Origin: Cunninghamia lanceolata
Lineage: Eukaryota > Streptophyta > Pinopsida > Cupressales > Cupressaceae
NCBI GenBank assembly: GCA_027924645.1
Contig: BSBN01000297.1
Location: forward strand, 2,170,001-2,234,000
Direction of reading: 5' to 3'
DNA length: 64,000 nt
The notes beneath the pieces were generated by a model that saw nothing but the letters and a program-made list of their open reading frames with translations, was not told the origin of the DNA and searched no databases. Made by a program: the position numbers and the translations under genes. Below, piece by piece: positions 1 to 11,943 of this stretch (its first letter is position 1; every line of letters starts with the position of its first letter).

Positions 1-99
1 GAGAAACTAAAACAAATTTCCAAGTACTAGAATAAGCAAGGAGTCCCAAAACATCAAATCCAGAAGATGAAAAAAACATCTAGATCTTGGAAAACCAAA

Positions 100-498
100 T
101 CTTTGATGATTGACACACATATAAACCATAGGAAAATTAAACAAGTAATGGTTGATTTGGGAGCAGATGTCAACATGCTTCCTAAAAGGTTATGGGAACA
201 ATTAGGATACTCAAAGATGTATGAAACTCCTTAAAACATTAGTCTAGTAGATGGGTCATCAATAGGGACCATGGGAACTTGGAAAAATGTAGAAGTTAAC
301 ATATTAGGAGTAAAACAAATAGTAAACTTTGAAATTATAGAAATGAAAGAACCATTTGATACCTTCAATGCATTACTTGGATTGCAATGGTTTGTAAATG
401 CTAATGGCATCATAGATTCCAGGAAAGAGGAACTATCTTTTGTGTATGAATATAAGATAGTACACATACCCTTAGGTTTACACATGAATAACACATAA
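100..498 (+). pseudogene. Retropepsin-like (protease) remnant of a Ty3/gypsy element
   Basis: The frame reads as an aspartic protease domain of a gypsy polyprotein, which in a live element cuts Gag-Pol. The active-site region at 151-171 reads V-D-L-G-A-D where functional copies have D-T/S-G. A typical late segment, A-L-L-G-L-Q-W, lies at about 373-393. A stop at 232-234 interrupts the frame, so it is dead as it stands. It continues into an acidic linker (to about 690) that resembles the region before reverse transcriptase in related elements. No LTR or PBS is visible to the left, so the 5' part of the element lies outside the window or is lost. Confidence 0.7.
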
Positions 499-1096
499 AC
501 CGAGGAAGTAGCGTAGGAAGGATATAATGATGAGGAACCAAAAACAATCTATTCATTGGAAAAACTATTAAAACCATAACCAATGGAAGAACCAACCTCC
601 GAAGGGGAAATATACATTGAAAGTAGAAATAAAAGCATGAACATTGATGATGTCCTAAATGCCTTGCTAAGGGATGAACCATAGTTACAATACTGAAAGA
701 TATGAAGGGACAAAAATTTTTTTGTACTACACAGAAGCCCAAAAATTATACCGCATCACATCACAGATAGTACTACCACACCACAATTAATACCACTCCC
801 ATCTACACCATATAACCCCTCTACCATCCACAAATCTCCACAAATAAGTCATATTTCATGAGGGATATCACACATTAAGCTACCCAGATATTCTAGGGTA
901 GGTGACCTAAACACATACTTACAGATGAAATGGAAAGAACATTTGATAGGGAAGAATTAAGACTAGATGCCCTTCAACATACATTAAAATATGTACCACT
1001 GCAAGGTGGTGGCACACCCATAAGGACAACATCCCTAGGTAGCACATGCTCAAAATTCTCATTAAAACAAGATATCTATCTAAAGGAGAATCCAAA

Positions 1097-1543
1097 CAAA
1101 TACCCAAGTATGATGGAACAATATCACCAGAAGAACATTTGAACATATGTATAACTATATGGAATGAAAGGAGAGAGTATGATGCAAGAATATACATTCA
1201 AATGTTTTATTAGACTGTGATGCCCATAGTACAAACTTGGTATATCAATCAAGAAAAGAGAGCAGAGACAAAAAGTTGGGAGGAACTTCAGAAGGACTTC
1301 CAAAATACATTCTATTTCGCCAACCCTAACAAAAATATCCATATTGCACTCCAAAAGATGAAGGAGATAATATTTCTCCCTATGGAAGAAGGACAACAAG
1401 AAAAACACATAAGACAACATACACCACCACCACATAAACATGAAGGTATCTGGAAGTTGATAGAGTGGATAGATAGAAAGGAACAACACTCTGAGAAAAG
1501 ATGCTACATTACACAACAAAATGAAAATGAGGACAAACCATAA
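1097..1543 (+). pseudogene. Gag-like capsid remnant lying between protease and RT
   Basis: One frame from 1097 carries the usual gypsy Gag signature: K-Y-D-G-T followed by P-E-E-H-L, then W-Y and S-W-E-E-L-Q-K-D-F-Q about 50 residues later. The only interruption is a stop at 1208-1210. Gag forms the particle that packages element RNA. It normally lies upstream of the protease; here it lies downstream of one and upstream of RT. This suggests rearrangement or two overlapping fragments. Bases 500-1096 hold the acidic linker and frameshifted sequence with nothing firmly assignable. Confidence 0.6.
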
Positions 1544-1639
1544 CTAGACATAAAAATCCAACAAGGAGAAAGGAACATAACATCCAGTAATAAACCCAAG
1601 GAAAAGTACTATAACCATAGCAAAAGAAGGGAGTCCTAA

Positions 1640-2620
1640 GTTGGCTAAAATAGGAGATTACTGGGAGGAGAAGGAAGTAATGAAAATTGCAAATATTTTA
1701 ATAAAATATGAGGATTTATTCCCTAGGACATTCACAAACCTCAAAGGAATAAAAGAAGAGGAAAGAATTATGAAAATTTAGTTGAAAGAAGGAGCAAAAC
1801 CATAAAAAAAAGGCCATCTAGACTTAATCCCAACATGAAAAAGAAAGTCAATACAAAACTTGACAGAATACTGGCAGTCATAATCATAAAACCAATAGAG
1901 GATGCAGAATGGATAAGTCCCAAGGTGGTTCAGAATAAGAAAACTAGAGATATAAGAATATGTGTGGGCTTTAGGGAATTGAACAAAGCATGCATTCATG
2001 ATCCATTTCCAACACCACTTACAGATGAAGTATTGGAGTCAGTTGCTGGTAGGGAAACCTATTCTTTTATTGATGGATTCTTCGGTTATCACCAGGTTAA
2101 AATTTAGAAAGAGGACTAGCCAAAAACATTTGCAACTGAATGGGGGTCCTTTATATACATAGTCATGCCTTTTAGATTAAAGAATGCACCAGTAGTCTTT
2201 AGTCGGATTATGGCTAATGTGTTTAAGGATTTTATCCATGACTTTTTAGAAGTCTATTTAGATGACTGGGCAGTCTACAGACTATTGAAGGACCATGTTT
2301 AGTTGCTCCCCACAATGTTAGAAATATGTGGAAGCCTACAAATTACCTAAAACTTGAAGAAATGTATCTTTCTGGTACCATTTGGTACACTCTTAGGGCA
2401 CATAATATACAAAGTAGGACTCATGGTGGATCCATTAAAAGTGTCATTGATCATGAACTTGCCACCACCAAAAACAACATTAGAGGTAAAATCCTTCTTA
2501 GGCTATCACCACAAATTCATAAGAGGATATGCTACTATAGCAACACCAATTGAGGAACTTTTAAAGAAGAAATCAAATAAAACAATTGAGTGGAATGAGC
2601 AATGTCAACAATAATTCGAC
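1640..2620 (+). pseudogene. Reverse transcriptase domain, decayed Ty3/gypsy
   Basis: A single frame (interrupted by stops near 1779, 2107 and 2301) gives a recognisable RT. It has a leader with E-D-L-F-P and K-E-G-A-K-P, then R-I-C-V-G-F-R-E-L-N-K-A, then S-F-I-D-G-F-F-G-Y-H-Q, then V-M-P-F. The catalytic Y-L-D-D box is intact at 2255-2266. The tether region (P-P-P-K-T, then S-F-L-G-Y) follows at about 2460-2520. The RT copies element RNA to DNA in cytoplasmic particles. Gene order, strand and frame agree with the RNase H and integrase downstream. Stops rule out present function. Confidence 0.85.
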
Positions 2621-2623
2621 ACA

Positions 2624-3060
2624 TTGAAACAAAAGATAGTGGAGGCTCTCATACTAGTCATTCCAGATTGGACAATACCATTTCATGTCCATGTGGATGC
2701 TTCCAAAACAACAATTGGCATAGTACATGCTCAACTTAGAGGGAATAAGGACCATCCAATAGCCTTTGCAATCCACAAACTCTCCCAAGCAAAGAAAAAA
2801 TACACCACTACTAAATGAGAGGCTCTAGCAATGGTGTATGCGGTACACAAATTTAGACATTACTTACTATCTACACCATTCACATTCTATACAAACCATG
2901 AACCATTAAAGTATCTATTAAATAGATCGGTGATGCAAGGAAGAATATGCAGATGGCTATTACTATTCAAGAGTTTGATTTTACCATCATGGTGAAACCA
3001 AGAAAGAACAACCGAGGTCCAAACTATTTATCCAGGATTGAAATAGGAGAAGAACCAAAC
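2624..3060 (+). pseudogene. RNase H domain, decayed Ty3/gypsy
   Basis: In the RT frame, H-V-D-A-S (about 2690-2706) and E-A-L-A-M-V-Y-A (from about 2820) match the first two acidic RNase H positions. The third motif reads Y-T-N-H where Y-T-D-H is usual, so a catalytic Asp has become Asn. A stop (2816-2818) and a frameshift near 2990 follow, after which N-Y-L-S-R-I-E appears in another frame. That is the usual connector to integrase. Confidence 0.8.
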
Positions 3061-3239
3061 AATTTGGAAAAAGATCTACCCAGTACAAACCTGTTTAGGG
3101 TCACTCCGATACCAAAAGCCTAACATGATGTGGCAAGTCTGCTATCAATAGGAAAAATTCATCAAGTGATAAATAGATACTTCTAAAGAAGTCTCTACCA
3201 TTCACACTGATTAAAGATGATTATACGTAATAGGGAGAG

Positions 3240-4345
3240 ATGATATCATAAGAAGGGTAGTATTTGAACATAAAAGGAGAGATATCCTCAGAGAAGCACA
3301 TGAAGTCATTTATGGAGGGCACAATACAGGAGACACCACCGCAAAGAAAGTTATGCTCTTAGGGTTATGGTGGCCAACATTGTTTAAGGATGCAAATCTA
3401 TATGCCAAGCAATGCGATAGATGCCAAAGTGCAGGCAGACCCACCACAAGAGATGCCATTGTGGCTAGTCCTAGCCCAAATAACATTTGAGAAATGGGCC
3501 ATAGAATTTATTGGACCCATTGATCCACCAACTAAGCGCACAAAATCCAAGTTTATAATCACTGCAATGGAATATCTTACAAAGTGGGCAGAAGTAGAAT
3601 CGACCAAAGATTGCACAACTAAAACTTCCACAAAGTTTATAAATGAGAACATAATAACAAGGTTTAGATGCCCTTTGAATACCACAAGCGATCAAGGAAA
3701 ATATTTTGTCAATAAGGTAATTGTGAAGCTCCTGAGTAGTTTCTTGATCACGCACAATAAATGTTATCCCTATCATCTGCAAGCCAATGGATCAAGTGAG
3801 CCATTGAATAAGATTATAGGCACAACATTGAGAAAAATGTGTAGTGGGAACATGATATATTGGGATATCAAGATTCCAATTGTATTATGGACATATAGAA
3901 CATGTTACAAAAGGTCAACCGAGTTTACTCCTTTTGAATTAGTAAATGTAATGGATGCTACACTACCTATGAATTTTATTGTTCCAAATTTCTGTAGGCA
4001 CACTTACTCTGTGGTTAATTGAAGAAGACTCATTGACGCAAAGACTGGAAGACCTTGCAAAATTGGATGAAAACAAACTACTTGCAGTATATCATTAGAA
4101 CTTAGAACACAAAAGGCAAAAAGATTGACATGATAGAAATTTGAGACACAAAACATTCAAGAAAAATGATTTAGTACTGTTATATGATAGCAAGTTAAAG
4201 AAACAAGGAAAGTTGAAGGTTCGATGGCTAGGGATATATTACATTGATGAAATTTCTTAATCCAAAGTAGCTAGGTTAAAATCACTAGTGGGATATGTAA
4301 ATGGTGCGAGAATAAAACACTACCATCAACCTATGGGATAAAGTG
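3240..4345 (+). pseudogene. Integrase remnant, Ty3/gypsy
   Basis: An HHCC zinc-binding region is readable in frame 2 (3242-3440: H...H then C-D-R-C). A frameshift near 3470 leads into the catalytic core (3470-4020), with F-I-G-P-I-D, then T-S-D-Q-G-K-Y-F and the A-N-G-S-S-E-P-L-N-K region. The core aspartates are visible and the Glu is in an altered setting. Core stops near 4020, and a C-terminal piece (L-K-V-R-W-L-G at about 4210-4230) continues to about 4345. No chromodomain is seen. Integrase would insert the cDNA into the host chromosome; this copy is broken. Confidence 0.85.
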
Positions 4346-4616
4346 CAAACTGGGAAAATCAAAGTTTGTATTATATGTACTATATGTACCATAAAGTGTA
4401 AGTCGTTAGAAGAAAATTTAAGTCATGAGAAAGTAGCAGATACAAAAACCTGTGAAACCATGAACGAGAAAATGCATTTAATGTAAATATCACCACTACA
4501 ATTATAAAGCATGGATCTAAATAGTCACTCAACATCACTTGTATTCTAAGTATTCCCGCAAGCTCAAAAAATACACTTTAAGACAAAGTTGAACCCTAGT
4601 AAAATACAAAGTAAAC
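4346..4616. other. Spacer between the gypsy integrase and ORF-U
   Basis: AT-rich sequence with no coding signature. It could be the former 3' untranslated region of the gypsy element or a leader for the next frame. No PPT or LTR start is recognisable, so it is unclear whether ORF-U belongs to this element. Confidence 0.4.
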
Positions 4617-5685
4617 ATGTTGACTCCTACACTGGTTGATGTCTCTGACAAACCATGCCCGAAGTATAAGAAGTTCCCATATAAGATGATGTAGGTTGAC
4701 CCATATGGGGCATTCTCTGCCATCCCAGCTGATGTGATATACATCGAAGATGTGAATAAGTACATCCACACACCAATATCAGAAATTGATCACATGAAGT
4801 TTTAGGAGCTTTGGAGGATACTTCTCCAGCCAGATCAAACACACTACATGCCACAGTACCAGAAGGTCGAGAAGAATAAGTTGGATGTATGGAAGGACTT
4901 CCTTGACTTCTCTGTGGATCATGGATGGGTCAAAATAATTCTAAGTCAAATCCGTGACAAGTTCATTTACTTGGACAAACCCTACCGCATAACAAAGCAA
5001 GCAATTCAAGTGGTAACGGGTCTATGCGCTACAAGAGAGCTTCCATCAAAGAAAGATATTAAAATGAAAAGGTTACAGAGCTAACCAGAGCAACGTATGA
5101 TGACATAAGCCTCAATGTTAAAAAATAACAAATTCGACAGTGCGGTATGCTACTATAGGCATCGCTTATAAGATATACTATTTAAATAGAGAAGATTTTG
5201 CAATAGGCATCACAATCCACACCGCATACCAAATGGTGGTGGAGGGGAAAGAATTTGACTTGTGCGAGGTCCTCTGCAAGTAGCTGTTGGAGAACTTACA
5301 AAAAACCAAAAATGCACAGTACCAATTCCGGTATGGTACTCTTATCATCTGCTTAACATTTTTTTTCATGAATGCATTGCCTTATTTCTCTGAAAAAGCA
5401 TGGCAAACCAACATACCTGTAGCAACACAAATAAGTTACCATGTCTGACAGTTTAAGGGTACTGCATCTTATACTTCCACATATTAGGGGTTTTTCAAGG
5501 CCCTCCAACAATAGATGCAGAGCAGAGAAAGAATATCTTATGACATGGTGAGAAAGTATGCTAATGATATAGTATTCCTAGTAGAGAAAGACTATACTCT
5601 AATGGAAGTGGTAGAGACTAGGGTTTCCTATATCCCTAGGCTTCCATACGAAGTAAGAAATGATCTCATAGATTCATATGCAAGG
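4617..5685 (+). pseudogene. ORF-U copy 1, 5' part: protein of unknown function shared with element C
   Basis: I do not recognise the family. The start is the ATG at 4617, at the same place as in copy 2 (ATG 50020). Shared blocks in order are: an N-terminal P-K-[YF]-K-K; E-D-[VI]-[NR]-[KV]-Y-I-H; a D-K-F/D-E-F-x-W/Y-L block followed by I-T-K-x-A-I-x-A/V-V-T-G-L (about 4960-5028); a Y-x-M-V-x-E-G block followed by D-L-C-E (5228-5270); K-Y-G-T/R-Y-G-T (about 5330); and R-E-R-I from about 5515. It has several stops and at least one frameshift. At 5685 it is cut by solo LTR S1 and continues at 26509. It lies just 3' of a gypsy integrase on the same strand, the usual place for accessory frames in plant gypsy elements, but membership is inferred. 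Confidence 0.6.
5681..5685. repeat. Target-site duplication of S1, left copy (CAAGG)
   Basis: The right copy is at 26504-26508 and is identical. The reading of ORF-U resumes directly after it. Confidence 0.85.
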
Positions 5686-6043
5686 TGTAATGCCCACCCT
5701 AGTGTTTGCCTGGTGTACTTTTTGATTCGTATGTTATATGTTGTAGTGTGTGTATATCTGTGTATTGTGTGATTATTATGCTTGATGCATTGCACTGAAC
5801 TTGTCAATGAGGTCTATTATACCATCGAGGGGTCCTAAGGGTGTATTTTGGATGACCATTGAGGTGTTTCTAATGGGGTGTTTTGCATTGACATTTGATT
5901 TCCAACTATGCATTATGGGATGCAGACGTTGTGTTTGTGTATGCTAGATTATTGCAGTGCTTCAACTTCACTATTTTCACTATACCTATTATGGTTGTGA
6001 TTGTCATATTATTCCTGCATTGTTAAATGTTGTCATTTATGCA

Positions 6044-7284
6044 TGTAATGTAGAAAAAAGGAGGAATATGGATTGGTTTGATGTATAGTTTAAATCCTCC
6101 TTTCACTACATACATTCAAGGACATTAAGCCGAGTAGAATCACAACGTTTGCAAGAGGATTCAACTACAGGTTTGTTGTCACTTGGAATAATAAGGAGAT
6201 TTGGAAATTAATGATTATTGTGTTGATTTAAGCCCAATTATGCTCAAAACCCTAATTATTGCAAAATCGTAAACAAACAGATAAATTTTGACAAATGCTC
6301 ACACATAGAGATACTAGATGAAGATTAGATTCATACCAGATTTCAAAGTTTGAGATTCAGAAATGTTGATGATGGAGGGAATCCCACCGAAGTCCAAGGT
6401 AGTATTTTTATCAGGGGTTTCCAGACCTTTTCTGATGCTGATTATCACTGTTTCGTTAATTTCTGGCTCTGCAAACCTGGAGGACACAGGGACTAGCACC
6501 CAAGTCCTGATAGTCTCTTTTCTGCTTTTGCCTTCAGATCCAGGATCCTTATGCTTTGTAACATTCCTCTGTAACTCCACCCTGCATAATTCAACACCTG
6601 TCACCTGAAATCACAAGAGGGGTTGGGGGTTGTGGTGTTTAGGAGCTTGCCTTGGTCAAGCCCTAGAATGGAATTCAAGCCTTCCAACACCGTTGTTAGA
6701 TAGAGAGTGCATATCCTTATAGGACAGAGGCAAAAACAAATTGATAAATAATTGATTAAAGCACAAATACATGTCACCTCAGAGCTATAGCTCTCACATA
6801 GATGAAGATCCTTCACAACATGAGAAGATGAAGCCAAATCTGCAATAACAAACACAACAACAATATTCTACTCTGCAACACAATGAATGCCTTGAATGCT
6901 CTAAAATCATAAGTTTGCTAAAATATAATAATCATCTTCTAGTCTACAAATGAAACCCTAAACATGCTTATATATGCATTCCTACTTTAAATTTCATAAT
7001 TCAAACTTAAGATGTCAGCAAGGGACACCTTTAACGGTCACTTCACCGACATTCAAATTTAGGACCCTGCCAAAATAGGGCAGGACAAGGGCAAGAGCGC
7101 CCTTATCCCAAGACCTATTTTGGGTCAGGGTTTAGGCTCTACAATGTCCCTCAAGCCCCATTTGACATGGGTTTCAGGCCATTTTGTCTCAAGAGTTAAT
7201 TCTAACATGCATGATGAAAAACAAGGGACCCAGGAGCTAAACTTAGGAGGTAAAAGTCCTAGGGGGACATTTTACGACATAACA
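6044..7284 (-). repeat. Element A left LTR (3' LTR in element orientation)
   Basis: The 1,241-bp LTR matches 22370-22821 at both ends; the other copy lacks about 790 bp from its middle. A minus-strand TATA-like stretch lies near 6968-6980, on the side expected for an element read right to left. Direct comparison with B's LTRs shows shared blocks, such as the segment before the terminal ATAACA and a GC-rich motif ending GCGCCC. Confidence 0.85.
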
Positions 7285-7300
7285 TTTAGCCCCCACTTTA
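7285..7300 (-). other. Polypurine tract of element A
   Basis: Read on the minus strand it is TAAAGTGGGGGCTAAA directly before the left LTR. The purine-rich tract primes plus-strand cDNA. The same tract lies at the same place in B (37368-37383). Confidence 0.8.
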
Positions 7301-7648
7301 ATGTATGTATGATCTTATGATCCATACATGCATTAAAGTACAGTCAAAACACAACAAACATGCCAGGCAATTGAAGCTAATGTATAAACAAAGATTGAGG
7401 AACTATTTCTAGCCCCCAGTCTTAGGAAGATATTAGAGAAAACACATCACAGACATGCCAAACACAATGAAGATAGTAATAGGCACTCAAAACATGGAGA
7501 AGATAGTAACATGCACACAAGACATGGAGAAGACAATATTGAAGACATGCAAAACACGATGAATACAGTGATGTTTCTTTTTCATTTTCATATATATATG
7601 AATGCAAATACATGGAAAATAAAAATGCAACACACAACCCCAAAATGT

Positions 7649-7912
7649 AGGAGGGGCATTTCGCCACACCCTTGAGACTACATATGGGGGAGAAGACACA
7701 CCATACAAATCCCAAAGTGTGGGAGGGGCATTTCGCCACACCCTTGAGACTACACTTGAGAGAAAGTATGCCATACAAAACCCAAAGCATAGGAGGGGCA
7801 TTTCGCCACACCCTTGAGACTATGCTTGGGAGAAAACACACCATACAAAGCCCGAGTGTAGGAGAGGGATTTCACCACACCCTTGAAACTACACACGGGG
7901 GAAAACACATGG
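7649..7912. repeat. Four-copy ~70-bp minisatellite in element A
   Basis: The unit starts GGAGGGGCATTTCGCCACAC and repeats at about 7651, 7721, 7791 and 7860. The last copy is the most diverged. The open frames seen on both strands here come from the repeat, not from selection for coding. B carries a related four-copy array at 37690-37945. Confidence 0.85.
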
Positions 7913-8039
7913 AAAACAAGGTGATGAAAGGAGCTTATTGCTAAGTTCCCACCATCTCAAACATGCTCCAAGCACACCTGACGGTTAGGCTTATGCCACA
8001 ACAACTGCCAAAAACATGCTTAAGGGAGGATAGTCTCAA

Positions 8040-8250
8040 ATCTAAGCCCGCCTACTCGGAGGACTTTTGAAATAAAAAAGATGTGCACTAGCTCAAGGGA
8101 TACACCATCCTCGCCTTCGCAGAGGGATTTTGAATAAAAGGATATGCACATTATCCCACCTCCGTAGAGGGCTTTTTGATTGCAATATAGAATAAAGATG
8201 TGCACTCGCACCGGAGATATAACATCCCACCTTCACAGAGGGCTTACAAA
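8040..8250. repeat. Second short tandem array in element A
   Basis: Three degenerate copies of a unit with GATGTGCACT, CCATCCCACC and GCAGAGGGCTTTT-like segments, spaced about 60-75 bp. The same array recurs in B at 38110-38350, so it is a family feature. Confidence 0.7.
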
Positions 8251-9012
8251 TACACTTCATTAGTACCAAAATCATCAGATAGCTTACCTTATATGCTCCC
8301 ACCTTAAGGTGGTTGATATCATGTACTGATATCAAACACGTTAAGGTAGAGAGAAACCACACAAGGGAACAAGAGCTTTCACAAAGCCCATGCCCCCAAA
8401 TGTGACATGTGATCACGATCGCCGAATGTTCCCACAAACACATCTTAATCTAAGCAAAACATAAAAGCTATGTGTTGTGCCTTGCACACACACCCCATTT
8501 TATCAAATGGAGACCCCCTTTTTTGCTTTGGCTTAGAGTCTCAACCTTTCTTCCTTATGATAAAAAGAGAGTGAAATTGTGCTTAGAATGCAAAATTTGT
8601 TTCAAATTTGAGTATTTGGCATGTTTGGAGTCATTTGAGGCCTTTCATGATTGATTTGGAGGACTCTTGATTGGGTTTGTGCTTGAGAAATGGACATTTG
8701 TTGCCTTTTGCATTGAAATTGGGTGTTATTGCATTTTGCGCTAAAATCCTATGTCACTGGATATTGTCCTTGAAATTACTTCTGCAGGATGTGTCATGTT
8801 GAAATTCCTAGTTTCTAAACCTTAGAGTTGCAAAATCACGTCAAATTCCACAAGGTTTCACTAAGGGGTCCATATATTTTCACCCTGAAGCATGTTCCTG
8901 GCACCCTGATTTGGCTAAGTCTGAAACCCTGAAAGCCCTAAAAAATTGGCTAAGTTTGAAATCTGGTGGATCCTCAAAAATCTATAATCTACATATTGAA
9001 TCCTATGGATCT

Positions 9013-9063
9013 TGACAGTATATTTCAAAATATTTAAAGAATATATTTTGAAATATACTGTCA
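9013..9063. repeat. Perfect 21-bp inverted repeat with 9-bp loop in S2
   Basis: The arms 9013-9033 and 9043-9063 are exact reverse complements, starting TGACAGTATATTTC. The RNA would fold into a simple long hairpin. It has no TA-duplication typical of a small inverted-repeat transposon, so its origin is open. Confidence 0.9.
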
Positions 9064-9077
9064 CCCTGGGCAATTCA

Positions 9078-9390
9078 AAAATTAGTGCTAAAAATGCCTC
9101 CTACTGCACTTAGCGCTAAAATATAGTGCTACTGCATATCAGCGATGGACCTTTCTTTGCACATTTAGTGCTAAAAATCCCTGTCACTGCCTAGCGCTAA
9201 AAACTGCACTCACTGCACTTATGCACTACTGCTCAAAAAACCCGTCAGCTGCACCTAGCAAAGCTAGCGCTAAAAACAAGATGTATTGACCAGCACTACA
9301 AACTAGTCCTACTGCGCTTGTGCAGTAGACCCCAAAATCCGCACTAGGCAGTAGACCCCAAAATCTGCGCTAGGCAGTAGAACCCTAAAT
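9078..9390. repeat. Degenerate GCGCTAAAA/TGCACTT repeats in S2
   Basis: The short motif (A/T)AG(C/T)GCTAAAA recurs at about six places, alternating with ACTGCACTT-like and GCAGTAGACCCCAAAATC-like units. Spacing is irregular. No coding frame is present. Confidence 0.7.
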
Positions 9391-10257
9391 CCTCGCTTTT
9401 TGCCAATTTGGGCCAAAAAAATATTTTTTTCAAGGTGCAAACTAGATTTTAATGGTGAATTTGAATTGCACATCCATCTATTACATCATGATGGACATTT
9501 TTATGACGTTTGTGAGGATTTTGAGCATGTTTGGCATCAATTAATGCCACTGCACCTGAATATGTAGTACCCCTAAAAATCTCACTTTTTACAAAAAAGG
9601 CTATAAAAACGTGAAATAAAAGCCTCTAAATGGATCCTAAGGGCCGCAAAAACTTCCCAGATCATTATATAGGCCAAATGGGTACTTAAAAATGGTAAAA
9701 AAACTCAGAAAATCATGTGAAAATCACTGGATTTGTGGAGATAAGCACAAGGTGGCATTGACATTAAGCTGTCCTTGAGTGATTCATGGCTGCAAATGGA
9801 CACATCTTGATCTAAATTGATGGAAAATGATTGTTTATGATGAAATTGATGATTGTCATTGTGAATTACAGGACTGAGAGGACACCGGAGCTAGTTGGAG
9901 CTATCTTGGAAGGATGAACACCCAGAGATACGATGCTGACCCAGAAATGTAGAATCTTCATTTTATCAACCAAATCACTGCCACACCTGCAAAAGGAAGT
10001 CAATATGATGTCCAAGATGATAGAAATAAGTCCCAGGAGCTAGAAAATATAAGATATCATGCCTACATCCTATTGTTCTTGCAGATCCTGTTAATTGCAT
10101 AGGACATGTTCATAGTTGCCTACACATGTTCCAGCAGTCCAGTCATCAAGAATTGATCCAACAAGAATCTAGTTGGATATGCCTTCAAAAAAAATGTGCC
10201 ACACACTCCTCTTGACTTGTCAACACATTGGAAAATTCATTTGTCTTATTAGATAAT

Positions 10258-11943
10258 TGAAATATACCAAGCCAATTTTTTTCACTTTTCCAATTACAAT
10301 AAGCAGAGCAATACACAATCGTTGAAGTTAGCACTTAAACCAAAACGATGTGGAATTCAACTCTAACCAAGAATGTACACCAGGATGGCGTGATCATATG
10401 GTTAGAGGATCTCTATGCAATGCTGAAAAGGAATCTAACCAAGAATGCGCCTAATGGTGACGAGCATATGGTCAGAGGGTCTCTATGCAATGCTGATAAA
10501 GGAACTCTAACCAAGAATGCGCCTGATGATGACGAGCATATGGTTAGAGGGTCTTGATGCAATGCTGATACAAAGAACTCTAACCAAGAATGTGCCGGAT
10601 GTCGATGAGCATGTGGTCAGAGGATCCCTACCACTATTATGCTGAAATAACTCGACGTCAAGAATGTGCTTTCCAACCCGAAGTGGAATTGGAGCTACCA
10701 TATGACAGAGATGCAAGGTATTATAAAGCAAATATGAGAAGAAGTATGAAGTGCTGACAGTACTACTATTCAGCTTACAATAATTAGAGACTTCCAACCC
10801 AAATCAAATGATAGAAGTTAGCAAACTGAAATGACGGATCAACAACTTGAAAAGACCAAACCAACAACATAAAACCCTACAAAAATGCTCACACCTCACT
10901 CATTTCTCAACCAAATGACCTCAAATCTTATGCAATGCACTCCTATGACAATGGCGACCAAGCTACACACCAGAGACCACTCTTAAACCCAAGTATTTAT
11001 TTAGCACACTTTCCAATGCACTCCAAAGAGGGCAACCTGGCAAGAAGGGCGATTTCCTTCTAGAAAAATTAGATTCTTCATAATAAAATCTGCAAATTGG
11101 CACAATGGGGCGCCCAGCATAGACAAAGGGAAATATGAAATACTCAGAACAAATGTATTTTTATTTTCAGATTTATGAATGAAACTACAGATTCAGCCTT
11201 GTTATCAGCAACTCCAAAAATGACATAAAATGCAAATAACTAAACTACAAACAGAACTCAAGCTACAATGCAAACCTCACTACAAAAAATCACTACTATC
11301 AGCAAACCTCTCCCTAGGTGCTATCTCTCAAGCACGAAGTGAGCCCAGGCTAGGAGGCATTCATTCCTCGAAGCAGTCCCAGAACCATTACGACAGCATA
11401 ACATTATCAAGATTTCAGATCCGAAATGAGAGCACTCTTCCTCCTTTTATACTTTTCCAACTGGGAGTCTCTAAAATCCTCTTGCATATGGGATAAAACA
11501 TGAGAGGGAAAATAATATAATCCTCTTCAATTCTTTTTCAACTTCAACATTAAGTCATTGAGCCTAGGCACCAAGGTCCAATATTAAATAATAAAGTTTA
11601 ATTTACGGACTTTAAAATGGAGGCCAAGATGATGTCGAAAACCAATGATCTATAGCTCGTTGGAAAGGTCTTGACAAGACGAATCCAACCCCACTCTCAA
11701 AATCCCGTTCTGGTGCCAATCCCAAACTTACTAAAAATAGTAAATTCCTGAATGTCAAGAAAAACACATCCCTGCGAAGCTCTCTGAAAACCCAGAAAGA
11801 AACCGCCAACCAAACCACGTTCCACGAACAAAAGTAACCACCAAAACATGAAACCCCAATTTCAACCTCCGAGTAACCTACGGGTCTCTGGAATAGGCCA
11901 ACGGTCAATTGTAAAAGATCAAGCTGGAAAATGAAACATTACA
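10258..11943 (-). repeat. Chromovirus LTR, left (3' LTR)
   Basis: 1,686 bp, nearly identical to 16782-18469. Several copies of a short tandem unit (CTCTAACCAAGAATG...GAGCATATGGT) lie at about 10365-10630. Small ORFs here are repeated in the other LTR and are not genes. Confidence 0.95.
10362..10632. repeat. Four-copy ~67-bp tandem repeat within the chromovirus LTR
   Basis: Units begin CTCTAACCAAGAATG and contain GATGACGAGCATATGGTCAG followed by a run such as GCAATGCTGA. The same array lies at about 16884-17155 in the other LTR, so it predates insertion. Confidence 0.85.

Noticed and set aside
4346..4616. LTR boundary between gypsy integrase and ORF-U
   Set aside because: No PPT followed by TG, and no repeated sequence elsewhere in the window.
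7422..7944. Repetitive frames on both strands that look like a tandem-repeat protein
   Set aside because: Open frames on both strands arise from the 70-bp minisatellite; codon phase is not kept between units.
7649..8250. Possible CRISPR array
   Set aside because: Units are contiguous, degenerate and without distinct spacers, and the DNA is plant transposon sequence.
9013..9063. Small inverted-repeat transposon (MITE)
   Set aside because: Only 51 bp, with no target duplication next to the arms.
10507..11908. Paired ORFs (also at 17032-18434) as duplicated genes
   Set aside because: They lie inside the two chromovirus LTRs and are duplicated only because the LTRs are.
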